Source: an uncultured Collinsella sp.
GTDB taxonomy: Bacteria; Actinomycetota; Coriobacteriia; Coriobacteriales; Coriobacteriaceae
DNA: 19,861 nucleotides
Assembly (NCBI GenBank): GCA_902464175.1
Contig: CABQHZ010000027.1
Location: 1-19,861, forward strand
Direction of reading: 5' to 3'
Under the pieces are notes generated by a model. The model searched no databases, was not told where the DNA came from, and was given only the letters and a program-made list of their open reading frames with translations. Shown here piece after piece: positions 4,941 through 14,354 of the stretch. The translations under genes were made by a program, and so were the position numbers. Positions within the stretch are counted from its first letter, which is position 1, and the number at the start of each line of letters is the position of its first letter.

Positions 4941-7331
4941 ATGTGCGGAAGCCACTTTGAAAAGCAAACCCAGCGCGAGCGTACCTGCTCGCTGGTTCAC
5001 GGTACCTGGCGTTGTGTGGGTGCCAAAATCGCTTGCGCCGGCGCGTGCGTGCTTATGGTCGGTCAGCTGCTGCTGCCGAGCGTGGCGCTGGCGACGGAAT
5101 GCGCCGATCCCGCCGCTGGGACGGATGAGGTTGCCGCAGCTCCGGTGACGCCGACGGTTGCGGGGGATACGGCGGCTCCGGCGTCGGTACCGGTGGCTCC
5201 GGCTGCGCCGATGACTGACGCGGCTCCGGCGGCACCGTCCACGGCAGAAGCTCAGCAAGATCAGCAGGAAGCGCCGGCGGCAACGGCAAACGATGCGGGC
5301 GCTGCCAACCAAGATGACTCTCTTGGTGGCACCGACAGCTCGTCGGCAAACAACGCCGTCATGCCCTGTGGCGTGACCGATGTGACAGGCGGGAGCGGCG
5401 TTAGGGTCAATATTACGGTGCGGAACAATTACACCGACATCAAGAAAGAAGAAACGATTGAGTATGTGAAGGGGATTGCCCTTGTAGATGGAGACCAGTC
5501 TGCTCTCGATGGTAGCGCTTTGACTTTTATCGGCCTGGGGGACTTGATCGTCCATGCGGCGTATGACAGTGCGAGCAATAAAACAACGCTTACCCTGGAT
5601 ATCAGCAAGATTCAGAGACAGAAGGAGGAGCAGAAGTACTTTACGGAGTACAAGGAGAATAAGTCCAAGATGACGACCACCTATGATGGATCCAAGCTTA
5701 CGTATACGGGTACAGAGCCCGGGAATATCATCATCGGTGATCCGGACGACGCCTTTAAAGGGGACACCGAGGCGATCGGGAAACCCACTATTAACGAGAT
5801 CCGGGATGACTACTACACCCGCACCCATGTCTACGAGAGGGCGTGCCTTGTTATCCCGGCAGCGGAATCAGAATCGGAATCCATCTCCTTTGCCAATGTT
5901 CAGAATACGAACTTCAATTGGCAGCTGGATACTGGTCCGCAGGCGACGGCAGGTGTCTCTAACTACGATGCAGATAAATACGAAATCGCTTATGAATGCT
6001 GGCAGGAATTTGAAAACAACGAACCCGTTGCTGCCTGGTATTCCGATAACGGCTCACATGGTTCCCTGCCGACTATTACAAAGTTTAAAAGCGGGAAAGA
6101 GTACGTGTATTCTCTTATGCTGAAGCCAAAAGACGGATATTCCTTCAGCGATGAAACCGTTGTTACCGTAAACGGGGAAACCGTAAAGTCGAGTCTAAGC
6201 GGAGAATTCCTGTATGTCCCTGCTATTAAAACAATTACGATGCCTGCTTCGTCGGAAAACGAAGCACTTGAGAATCTAAATGTCAACGATGTGAAAATCG
6301 ACTACGCGCCCGGCGAGGCGCCGCGTGCGACCGCGACGATTCCTGCCGCCGATGCCGATAAGTATGAGATCGCCTATGAGTGCTGGGAAGAGATGGATGG
6401 CAGCGACCCTGCGGAGCTCAAGCCCGTTGCCTTCTGGTATTCCGACCCCGCAAAGTACACGCCGGGCATGAAGAAGATTGACCACTTCGAGGAGGGTAAG
6501 TTCTACATGTACTCCGTTGAGCTGAGGCTCAAGGGCGACAATACCGTGGCCGATGACTGCATGATGTACGTCAACGGTCATTGGGCGCACCACATCAAGA
6601 CCGCCAACGGCGTCTTCGCGCCAAACGCCGACAATATGCTGTGCGAGCAGCCGATCGACGAATGGCGGGCCATCGACGTTATCGAGATCAACGGCGCCAC
6701 GACCACCTTCAAGGCGGGCGATAGGCCGGTCTTTACGGCGAATGTTCCGACGGGTTCCAACTCCCTTCCTCAGTGTGAGTACTGGATGGGTAGCGACGGT
6801 AGCGAGGTGAATTCCGTTGAGTTTTGGGACCAGCACATCACCAATCACATCGACGCCTTTAAGCCAGGCGTGACCTATCGCTACGGTATCTACCTCAAGC
6901 CCGCGCGCGGCTTCTACTTCACGCCCGACACCAAGCTGGTGATCAACGGTCAGGAGTGCGGCTACCAGGTGGGCGAAGCGAGTGTAGTTGATCCCGAGAG
7001 CGGTTGGATCTACACCCTGTGGCTTAACACCGATCTGACGTTTACGCCCGAAGCCACGCCGACTCCGGTCGACCCCGAAAAGCCCGCACCGCAGCCTGAA
7101 GTCAAGCCTGAGACCAAGCCCGAGGTGAAGCCCGAGACCAAGCCCGCGGCCAAGCCGGCCACGACAACCGCCACGACCAAGACGGTTGAGAAAACCACGC
7201 AGGCCAAGAAGGGCGATGCTGTCCTGGCTACCACGGGGGATACCACCGCGATGACGGTCGCCGCCCTAGGCATCGCCGGCGCAACCGTAGCCGCCGCCGG
7301 CATCGCCGCGACCAAGCGTCGCAAGCGCTAG
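4941..7331 (+). CDS. Secreted, sortase-anchored surface protein with three repeat domains
   Basis: 796 residues. A long signal peptide (positive, then CAGACVLMVGQLLLPSVALA) should be cleaved after residue 51. Residues 52-140 are an Ala/Pro/Thr-rich linker. Three related domains follow, at about 315-430, 448-577 and 577-700. The first two carry YEIAYECWxE, xxAxWYSD, and K/EEGKxYxYS blocks; the third is more divergent (CEYWMGSDGSE, KPGVTYRYGIYLKP, INGQ). A PEVKPETKP-type wall-spanning repeat runs about 709-740. The end is LATTGD (762-767), a small-residue helix and KRRKR, a sortase signal with LATTG in place of LPXTG. The function of the repeat domains is not recognised. The first domain's DNA (about 5860-6290) is visibly more A+T-rich than the rest. 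The last 28 residues are identical to those of the next gene. Confidence 0.9.
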   Translation: MCGSHFEKQTQRERTCSLVHGTWRCVGAKIACAGACVLMVGQLLLPSVALATECADPAAGTDEVAAAPVTPTVAGDTAAPASVPVAPAAPMTDAAPAAPSTAEAQQDQQEAPAATANDAGAANQDDSLGGTDSSSANNAVMPCGVTDVTGGSGVRVNITVRNNYTDIKKEETIEYVKGIALVDGDQSALDGSALTFIGLGDLIVHAAYDSASNKTTLTLDISKIQRQKEEQKYFTEYKENKSKMTTTYDGSKLTYTGTEPGNIIIGDPDDAFKGDTEAIGKPTINEIRDDYYTRTHVYERACLVIPAAESESESISFANVQNTNFNWQLDTGPQATAGVSNYDADKYEIAYECWQEFENNEPVAAWYSDNGSHGSLPTITKFKSGKEYVYSLMLKPKDGYSFSDETVVTVNGETVKSSLSGEFLYVPAIKTITMPASSENEALENLNVNDVKIDYAPGEAPRATATIPAADADKYEIAYECWEEMDGSDPAELKPVAFWYSDPAKYTPGMKKIDHFEEGKFYMYSVELRLKGDNTVADDCMMYVNGHWAHHIKTANGVFAPNADNMLCEQPIDEWRAIDVIEINGATTTFKAGDRPVFTANVPTGSNSLPQCEYWMGSDGSEVNSVEFWDQHITNHIDAFKPGVTYRYGIYLKPARGFYFTPDTKLVINGQECGYQVGEASVVDPESGWIYTLWLNTDLTFTPEATPTPVDPEKPAPQPEVKPETKPEVKPETKPAAKPATTTATTKTVEKTTQAKKGDAVLATTGDTTAMTVAALGIAGATVAAAGIAATKRRKR

Positions 7332-7367
7332 GTTTTGGTGACGGCGCCCATCCTCGGCTTTAGCAAA

Positions 7368-7505
7368 ATCTCAATCTGTAACACCAAACTGCCCAAAACG
7401 GCTCTAGATGTTACAGATTGAGATGAACCGAATGGCCGCCAATCTAATGTCTCGATCCGTAACACCAAGCGGGGAATTTGACCTCTAACTGTTACAGATC
7501 GAGAC
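7368..7505. repeat. Array of two 57-bp palindromes (3' of surface protein 1)
   Basis: Unit 1 (7368-7424): ATCTCAATCTGTAACA, 25-base centre, TGTTACAGATTGAGAT, a perfect 16-bp stem. Unit 2 (7449-7505): GTCTCGATCCGTAACA, 25-base centre, TGTTACAGATCGAGAC, with one G-U-type mismatch. Units are separated by 24 bases. The array begins 36 bases after the stop codon and has no T-tract. Homologous units follow surface protein 2. Confidence 0.88.
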
Positions 7506-7524
7506 AAACCGGCCGGCTAAGTCC

Positions 7525-7564
7525 AAAACCACCACAAAGGTGCCTGTCCCCTTTGTGGTGGTTT
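7525..7564 (-). repeat. CACCAC/GTGGTG hairpin, copy 4 (inverted orientation)
   Basis: AAAACCACCACAAAGG pairs with CCTTTGTGGTGGTTT; the loop reads TGCCTGTCC, so this copy is in the opposite orientation to copies 1-3. It lies between the two surface-protein genes and may terminate the first transcription unit. Confidence 0.78.
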
Positions 7565-7573
7565 GCGCAGGTA

Positions 7574-7607
7574 GAACGGTAGGTTCGTATATATGAACCT
7601 ACCGTTC
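7574..7607. promoter_or_regulatory. Palindrome upstream of surface protein 2
   Basis: GAACGGTAGGTTC (7574-7586) is perfectly inverted as GAACCTACCGTTC (7595-7607) around GTATATAT. It is related to the palindrome at 4817-4844: same preceding GCAGGTAGA and same core, but the outer pairs are GG/CC here and CC/GG there. It is 60 bases before ATG 7668. The central TATATA could also serve as a -10, which would put the promoter inside the operator (weak). Confidence 0.62.
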
Positions 7608-7652
7608 GCTTTGTTTTTGGACAACGATTACGCTGGATGACTTTTGGTTTGC

Positions 7653-7662
7653 AGGAAAGGAA
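7653..7662 (+). promoter_or_regulatory. Shine-Dalgarno deciding the start of surface protein 2
   Basis: AGGAAAGGAA with 5 bases to ATG 7668. The upstream in-frame TTG at 7644 would place this sequence inside the coding region and is rejected. Confidence 0.82.
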
Positions 7663-7667
7663 CGACC

Positions 7668-10600
7668 ATGAGGTGGACTACTGTTCGAGCGCTTTGCCGC
7701 CGCCTGACCATTGCCGCGGTGACCCTCACTATGGTGACGGGTTCGTTGCCTGTGGGCGCGTTTGCTGAGGCCCTCAACACCGATAGCACTTTTGTGCAGA
7801 CGGATAACGGCCAAGCGGACGACGCCGCTTCCGCCGATTCGGCTGACGCCCAAACGTCAGACTCTGCTTCCGCCGACCCCGCGCCCGATGCCGGCGCTGC
7901 CGACCCCACAGCGCTCGAGGCCGGTGACACCCCTACGCCCCCGGCCTCCGAGATTGCATCGGCGGCGGGCCTGACGGGCGCCGGACAGACCGAGAGCACA
8001 CCTGCGGGTACGCTTGCCACCGATCTTGTCGAGGGCGAGGAGCTCGCCGAGCAGCAAAAGCAAGAGGAGGCTTCCGGCACCGAGGCAACCTGGAACGAGG
8101 AACTTGAACTCTGGGCAACCTCGAAGGGCGCCACGGGCGTAAAGGACGAATACGACGATGGCTACGTGGCCGGCGAGCAGACCCCCGCGCAGTACTACTT
8201 CTCGATCGATAGCCTCACCAACGAAATTTCTATCGAGTATGGCGACGCGGGCATTACCACGTTGGAGGTGCCCTCGACCATCGACGGCAAAAATGTCGTG
8301 AGCCTTAAGGGCATGGGAAACGCCGCTCTCACATCGGTCACCTTCGCCCCCGATTCGCATGTCCGCACCGTTGGCGGCCTGGGAGGCAGCAGCATCAAGG
8401 AAATCGCACTGCCCGATTCGGTCGAGGAGTTGGGCTGGAATGCGTTTACCGGAAGCAAGACACTTCAGACGGTGATCTGGCCCAATAACGCGGCCTTTAC
8501 CACGATTCCCGAGCAGGCCTTTGAGGGCTGCGAACAGCTTGACGACAACGTGGTGGCAACGCTGCCGCCTTCGGTTAAGACTATCGACTATCGTGCCTTC
8601 GCCAATTGCGGCGTGCCGCAGTTCTATGTCTCGGACACAACGGTACTCACCTTTACGCAGATCAATGTGCCGGGCACGGTGGAGCGAATCGAGCGCTATG
8701 CCTTTGACGGGTGCTCGCACGTGTCGTCGGTGACGATTGGCGATGGCGTCAAATCTATCGGGGCGCTCGCGTTCGCCTCTCTTGATCCTGCGATTGCCGG
8801 CAAAGAGATTGTGCTACCCAAAAGCGTGGAAATGATAGAGTGGGGAGCTTTTGAGAACACGAGATACGGAAACGAGACGAACCATAATGCCGTTGCCCTG
8901 CGCGTGATGAACCCCGATCTTCAGTTTGGTGAGGCGGGCTATCCGGGCGACTATAATGAGCGCGTGACAATCGATGGCGTAACGTATGCGATTCCCTTTA
9001 GTGAAGGCCAGACCATCTATGCCTATGCGACCGATTCGGCTGGCAACCCCTCGATGGTCAAAAAGCTTGCCGATGCCGTGGCCGATCGCAAGGACTCCGT
9101 CGATTCCTCAAAGCCTGCCTACACGTTTGAGTGGATGGGCGAGGCGGCCCAGGTGACGGGCAAACTTCCCCAGAGCGCGACGGCTACACTCGTGCAGGCG
9201 GGGCAGTCCACGCCGCTGGCGGTTGGCGATGACGGCAGCTTTACAGCGGACGCTCTCTCCAAGACAGCAGCCATCCTGCGCATTTCGCTCGGCGGTTATT
9301 ATGACATGGTGCTGGCGCGCCCGGGCGACCAGATGACGGGCACATGGAATATCGGAGAGATTAAGGCGGAGGACTTTACCAAGATTCCGACTTCGCGCGC
9401 GATTGAACTCAATGTGGCCTATCTCGAACCGGTCGCAGGCCAGGATAAGACCGAACGCATTGAGCTCGATAGTCTCGATAACATCGATCTGACGGTGAAG
9501 AGCGGCGGCAAGACGCTTAAGCCTGCCAAGGGCGACAAGGAAAACGACTACCGTATCCAGGGTACAGCGCTCGTGGTGTCGCAGGCCATTGCCGACGCGG
9601 ACCAGGATCTGGAGATAACGCTCGTGCCCAAAGACGGCCTCAAGTTGGGTGGGGCGACGGCGACGGTGAAGCCCTCGGCTGGCAAGGTCGATATCGACTT
9701 GAAGCCTTGGGGTACGGCGACGGTCACGACCAAGGGAGACTACCAGGGAGCCAACCGCGTGCTGGTGTTCCGTACGTCCGACGGCAAGCTAGTTGCCGAC
9801 GGTGTCACCTATCTGATGGGTTACGAAGACGATGGCACCACGCCTATCATGAAGGCCGAGACGCCGCGCCTTAAGGCCGGTTCGTACACCATCGTCGCCT
9901 TTAACAAGACGAGCTACGACATTCAAGCGACGAGCTATTCCACGTTTAGCCGCCTAGGGCTGACCGTGGGTAAGCATATCGCGCAAAAGCAGGTGAAGAT
10001 TGAGGACGGCAAACAGCTCGACGTGACGCTCGACGTCCCCACGTTTGACGTGGAGACGTATCGTGCCGAGCGCGGGCTGACGGCGGGCTCGGTTATCGCC
10101 GATTCGTCCGCGGTCGTTGGCGTGGAGACCGAGCTGCGCATTCATTACGAGCTCAAGGACAGCCAGGCTGCCAAGATTGAGATTCCGCTGGCCAAGGATG
10201 CCGTCGAGGATGTGTCCGCGGGCTCTCGCGATCCCGGTGATAGCTCCCGTACATGGTGGACTGACGCGACGTGGGAGGGCGACAACCTCGTTCTCGATAT
10301 GAAGAAGGGCATGGGCGCCGATGTGTTTGTGCGCTTTAAGCCTAAGGCCGCGGGCATCTTTGCTATCTCGCCGCTTATTACGCTGGGCGAGGTGACATTG
10401 CCGCTGGGAAGCACCACGCTCGAGGTTAGCGGATCGCGCATCGAGGTCGACAACACCGACGTTCACAGCCTGCTGGGCAATGTGGCCTACGTTTATGCGG
10501 CGCCCGGCAAAAGCGTGCAGCTTACCGTGGGCGCGGGCGCCTCGGCCGCAAAGTATACTGGCAAGACCAATAAACTCGGCCGTGCCAAGATTGAATACGA

Positions 10601-13600
10601 CCTGCCGCAGGATACGCTTGCCGCCGAGCGCGTGACGCTCGAGGCGCGCGTGGGCTCGACCGATGTCGCCGCCGCTGCCGCAGAGGTGACGGCTCGCAAT
10701 TATGTGCGCTATGTTCCGGGCGCTTCGGTCTGGAACTTTGATGTGACGTATCGTGGCGGAACGCAAAACCTGGTCAAGGACGGCAAGGACACCGGAAAGA
10801 GTCTGTGGACCTTCCATCATCTGCCACAAAAGAAGAACGCCTACTGGACCTTTGACATCACGCTCGAGGTGGGAAACGAAGAGGCCGCCGACACGCTCGA
10901 CCTGTACGTGGACTGCGTGGATGGCAAGACGGTGACGATTCCTCTGACTCAAAAGTCGCGCGAGGGCACCCATGTGCGCTATGTGGCGGAGTATGTGGAC
11001 GAGGGTTACCTTAAGCTGCTCGACGAGTTCAACAAGGCGAATGACTCGACCTATGTGAACTGCGGCAACTTTGAGCAGATCTTTATGCCGCAGACCTACC
11101 GCATCTCCAATGCCCAGCTTATGACCATGCTGAGTTTTGACGCCAACGCGTCGGCCAAAAAGCATTCCGCCGCGGCCGAGGAGCGCCAGCAGGAGTTCTC
11201 GAATGCCGTGCAGCAGTGGCACGAGTATATGATGGATAACTCGTTTAATGATGTCGACCAGGCGTTTAACGACGCGATTGACCAGATGGTCGCCGATGCG
11301 TTTGCCGAGGAAGAGAAGGTCGGTAAAGAGGGCGAAGCTAGCAAGGAGGGCGAAGCCCAAGGTGGAGCTGCCCGTAAGGCTCGTCGCGCCCCTGCCGCCG
11401 GCGACGGCGAGGGCGATGATGCTGGCAACGACGAGGCCGCGCAGTTTGCGGCTGAGCTCAAGGCTGCGGTTGGGGGCTCGTCGGCGCTGCTGACCAAGCA
11501 GGGCGACAGCTATGGCGTCAACGTGGACAAGATGATCTTTGAGGATGCTTACGGCACCGGCGAGGATTGGTACCAGGAGCTCGCGTCGGCTCAGGGTGCA
11601 AATGCGGCGGACGCGGCGGCCATCAAGGAACTTGTCGACCATGCGTCGCGAGCGGAGTTTATTGCCCAACAGGCCGAGGATCTGGTGGGTCAGTCGATGG
11701 GTATTGGCCGGCTCAACCAATACGGAAGCTGGAATGACGCAACCGCTGCGGCGCTCAACAAGTGTGCGGGCATTAAGGCCAGCGAGTACAACGGCCAGTC
11801 GACGAGCGGGTTTAACGATTTGGGCCAGGCACTCGGCAGCTCGCTGAGCTACAAGGCGGCTGACGACGATACCGTCAAGGGCTTTAAGGTCGCCGCGCCC
11901 GATGGCGAGCAGACGGCCTATATAGAGTCGGAGTTTATCGAGAACTCCAATAACAACAAGAACCAGGCGCTTCTGTTTAACTCGATCGCCATGCAGTGCG
12001 ACATTCTGGACAACCTGTACGACAACTGGAATGTGGTCCATAGCCTCAATAACTCTACGATTCGCGGCTGGCTTATGGCTTGGAAGCGCAACGGCGACGT
12101 GAGCGCCCATATGAAGCTCATCCGCACGATCCGTTCGCTCAAGAGCTATAAGATCGAGTGCGAGATGTTCGGCCAGGTCTTTAAGACCGATGCGTGGAAG
12201 GCAGCCGGACAGGCGTTTCCCGCGGCAACCCAGGGTATCGGTATCTTTACCGGCATTTACGGCGTGAACGATGCCAGCAAGAACTGGGAGAACGTGAACG
12301 TCCGCATGCAGAAGGTGAAGGGCGAGCGCGAGGGCTATGAGCTTCAGCATACGCGCTTGCTTGCCAAGCCCGAGAAGACCGAGGATGACTGGAAGTGCAT
12401 TTACGCGCTGCGTGACGCCATGGAGAAGGCGCGTGCGTTTGAGGATCTGTTGTATCGCCAGCTCTGCCACGACAGCACCGATGTGGCAGTGGGCTCCATT
12501 ATGACAATCGCCGGCGTGCTGACGGCCGGTTCGGCGGGTACCGTGGTGGGCGCTGCCTATGACGCGGCTTCGACCAGCGTGGGTTCGGAGCGCGCGATTA
12601 AGCTGACCAATGCCGAATGCGCCTACGATGTTGCCTGCGAGCAGGTGGAGCGCGCGTGCCAGAATCGTATTACGGTCAACTGGGGCGAGCTGACCGATGC
12701 CGAGGTCTATAACGCCAACAAGGACGGCTTGATTTCGGACGAGAAGATGCAGTCGATCTTCGAGGCACGTTATCGCAATGTGGCCGCCAAGGCCGCACCC
12801 GATCCTGCGGGCGTGGTGTACGAGGGCCTGCTGTCCAATACGGTCGAGGGCGCGACGGTTGAGCTGTGGAGCGCCGACGATGCGGCCGGTACCAATGCAG
12901 TGCGTTGGGATGCCGAGGAGTATGAGCAGGACAATCCGCTTGCGACGGGTGCGGACGGTGCTTACAACTGGAATACGCCGACCGGCTGGTATCAGGTGCG
13001 CGTGACCAAGGACGGGTATGAGGAGGCGCGTTCGGCTTGGCTGCGTGTGCCGCCGATTCAGACTGAGGTGAACATTGGCTTGGTGTCGACGGCGGCGCCC
13101 GAGGTGGCTTCGGCCCATGCCTATACCGATTGCATCGAGGTTGAGTTTGCGCAGTATATGGATGCGAGCGACGATGCCCTGGCCGCATTGTGCGCGCAGG
13201 GCTTGGGCGACGTGACGTATACGTGGCTCGACAAGCAGGACGATCCCGATGGCAAGCCGCTGTCGCGCGTGCTGCGTATTCGCTACGCCGATGCGTGTGA
13301 GGCGGGCTCGACGGCGGCGTTTAAACTCGACGGTGTTCGCAACTACGCCGGCACGGCCATGGCGCGCTGGGCAAGTGGCGAGCTTGTCGTGGGCGTTCGT
13401 GCCGACAAGCTCAAGCTCAACGTGGAGCAGGCCGTGACCATGCTTGAGGGTAGTGACTTTGAGCTGGTGGCGCACGTGACCGATAAGGCGGGCAAGCCGT
13501 TTGCGGGCGCCAAGGTTAGTGTTGGGCTGGAGTCCTCGGCTATCTGCTCTGTCGATGCCACCCAGGCTGTGACGGGTGAGGACGGCGCGGCGACGTTTGC

Positions 13601-14318
13601 GCTGCATGGTGCTCTGCCTGGCTTGACGACGTTGACGGCGACGGTGGACGACACGGCGCTGTCCAAGCAGGTCGACGTTCGCGTGTCTGCCGAGGCAGTG
13701 CGACCGGCGCGACCGGTGGCGACGATTGGTGCGACGACGTTTGGTGCATGGTCGCCCAAGGAGAACTACATTACGGTGCCCAAGGGCACGAAGCTGGAGC
13801 TTTCGGCCGAGGATGGCACGACGATTTGGTACACCACCAACGACACCTGCCCCTGCCGCGACGAAGGCCGCGTAAAGTACACCGAGCCTATTGCGCTCGA
13901 TAGCAATATGTATGTGCGCATTGCGGCACAGCGCCCTGGCATGTCGTACAGCGAGTATTCCGAGCGTCTGAACATTACGATTACGGTGACCGATGAGGCG
14001 ACACCCGAGCCCAAGCCGGAGCCCGGGCCGGAGCCCGGGCCGGAGCCCGAGCCCAAGCCGACGCCTGGCGGCGGCGAGCAGGGTGGCGGTGCGGATGGCT
14101 CTGGCGGTACCGGGGCTCCTGCGGGTGGTTCGACTTCGACGACGACCACAGTGACGACGGACAAGTCCAAGGGTAAGGGCGAGAACGGCAAGAAGTCCGG
14201 CGGCACGGAGCTCGCCAGCACGGGTGACTCCACCGCGATGACGGTCGCCGCTCTGGGCATCGCCGGCGCAACCGTTGCCGCGGCCGGCATCGCCGCGACC
14301 AAGCGCCGCAAGCGCTAG
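7668..14318 (+). CDS. Giant sortase-anchored surface protein (LRR, Ig-like and chitobiase-C-like domains)
   Basis: 2216 residues. Signal peptide with cleavage expected after AFA (residue 33), then an Ala/Asp/Ser-rich linker to about 100. Residues of about 175-420 are BspA-type leucine-rich repeats (ALTSVTFAPDS, IKEIALPDSVEELGWNAFTG, VERIERYAFDGCSHVSSVTI), as in host- or matrix-binding surface proteins. Several beta-rich segments follow to about 1130, then a long predicted-helical part with a charged linker (1214-1257) and a small-residue hydrophobic stretch at 1606-1631. A carboxypeptidase-regulatory-like domain (GVVYEGLLSNTVEGATVELW) is near 1712, an invasin-type Ig domain at about 1915-2006, and a chitobiase-C-like domain (TIWYTTNDTCP) near 2040. 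The end is a PEPGPEPGPEP stretch, LASTGD (2182-2187), a helix and KRRKR. Likely an adhesin exposed on the cell wall; ligand unknown. Confidence 0.92.
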   Translation: MRWTTVRALCRRLTIAAVTLTMVTGSLPVGAFAEALNTDSTFVQTDNGQADDAASADSADAQTSDSASADPAPDAGAADPTALEAGDTPTPPASEIASAAGLTGAGQTESTPAGTLATDLVEGEELAEQQKQEEASGTEATWNEELELWATSKGATGVKDEYDDGYVAGEQTPAQYYFSIDSLTNEISIEYGDAGITTLEVPSTIDGKNVVSLKGMGNAALTSVTFAPDSHVRTVGGLGGSSIKEIALPDSVEELGWNAFTGSKTLQTVIWPNNAAFTTIPEQAFEGCEQLDDNVVATLPPSVKTIDYRAFANCGVPQFYVSDTTVLTFTQINVPGTVERIERYAFDGCSHVSSVTIGDGVKSIGALAFASLDPAIAGKEIVLPKSVEMIEWGAFENTRYGNETNHNAVALRVMNPDLQFGEAGYPGDYNERVTIDGVTYAIPFSEGQTIYAYATDSAGNPSMVKKLADAVADRKDSVDSSKPAYTFEWMGEAAQVTGKLPQSATATLVQAGQSTPLAVGDDGSFTADALSKTAAILRISLGGYYDMVLARPGDQMTGTWNIGEIKAEDFTKIPTSRAIELNVAYLEPVAGQDKTERIELDSLDNIDLTVKSGGKTLKPAKGDKENDYRIQGTALVVSQAIADADQDLEITLVPKDGLKLGGATATVKPSAGKVDIDLKPWGTATVTTKGDYQGANRVLVFRTSDGKLVADGVTYLMGYEDDGTTPIMKAETPRLKAGSYTIVAFNKTSYDIQATSYSTFSRLGLTVGKHIAQKQVKIEDGKQLDVTLDVPTFDVETYRAERGLTAGSVIADSSAVVGVETELRIHYELKDSQAAKIEIPLAKDAVEDVSAGSRDPGDSSRTWWTDATWEGDNLVLDMKKGMGADVFVRFKPKAAGIFAISPLITLGEVTLPLGSTTLEVSGSRIEVDNTDVHSLLGNVAYVYAAPGKSVQLTVGAGASAAKYTGKTNKLGRAKIEYDLPQDTLAAERVTLEARVGSTDVAAAAAEVTARNYVRYVPGASVWNFDVTYRGGTQNLVKDGKDTGKSLWTFHHLPQKKNAYWTFDITLEVGNEEAADTLDLYVDCVDGKTVTIPLTQKSREGTHVRYVAEYVDEGYLKLLDEFNKANDSTYVNCGNFEQIFMPQTYRISNAQLMTMLSFDANASAKKHSAAAEERQQEFSNAVQQWHEYMMDNSFNDVDQAFNDAIDQMVADAFAEEEKVGKEGEASKEGEAQGGAARKARRAPAAGDGEGDDAGNDEAAQFAAELKAAVGGSSALLTKQGDSYGVNVDKMIFEDAYGTGEDWYQELASAQGANAADAAAIKELVDHASRAEFIAQQAEDLVGQSMGIGRLNQYGSWNDATAAALNKCAGIKASEYNGQSTSGFNDLGQALGSSLSYKAADDDTVKGFKVAAPDGEQTAYIESEFIENSNNNKNQALLFNSIAMQCDILDNLYDNWNVVHSLNNSTIRGWLMAWKRNGDVSAHMKLIRTIRSLKSYKIECEMFGQVFKTDAWKAAGQAFPAATQGIGIFTGIYGVNDASKNWENVNVRMQKVKGEREGYELQHTRLLAKPEKTEDDWKCIYALRDAMEKARAFEDLLYRQLCHDSTDVAVGSIMTIAGVLTAGSAGTVVGAAYDAASTSVGSERAIKLTNAECAYDVACEQVERACQNRITVNWGELTDAEVYNANKDGLISDEKMQSIFEARYRNVAAKAAPDPAGVVYEGLLSNTVEGATVELWSADDAAGTNAVRWDAEEYEQDNPLATGADGAYNWNTPTGWYQVRVTKDGYEEARSAWLRVPPIQTEVNIGLVSTAAPEVASAHAYTDCIEVEFAQYMDASDDALAALCAQGLGDVTYTWLDKQDDPDGKPLSRVLRIRYADACEAGSTAAFKLDGVRNYAGTAMARWASGELVVGVRADKLKLNVEQAVTMLEGSDFELVAHVTDKAGKPFAGAKVSVGLESSAICSVDATQAVTGEDGAATFALHGALPGLTTLTATVDDTALSKQVDVRVSAEAVRPARPVATIGATTFGAWSPKENYITVPKGTKLELSAEDGTTIWYTTNDTCPCRDEGRVKYTEPIALDSNMYVRIAAQRPGMSYSEYSERLNITITVTDEATPEPKPEPGPEPGPEPEPKPTPGGGEQGGGADGSGGTGAPAGGSTSTTTTVTTDKSKGKGENGKKSGGTELASTGDSTAMTVAALGIAGATVAAAGIAATKRRKR

Positions 14319-14354
14319 GTTTTGGTGGCGGCTCTCGTTCTCGGCTTTTACAAA

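Noticed and set aside
7644..7667. TTG start for surface protein 2
   Set aside because: The Shine-Dalgarno AGGAAAGGAA lies downstream of it and serves ATG 7668.
12711..12746. EF-hand or dockerin-like loop NANKDGLISDEK (residues 1682-1693)
   Set aside because: Single copy, and the position-12 acidic residue is Lys. Too weak to call a calcium site.
9954..13607. 1217-codon open frame on the minus strand inside the giant surface gene
   Set aside because: It is antisense to a frame with signal peptide, domains and sorting signal. Its product is His/Arg/Leu-rich with no recognisable motif, the usual shadow of GC-rich codon bias.
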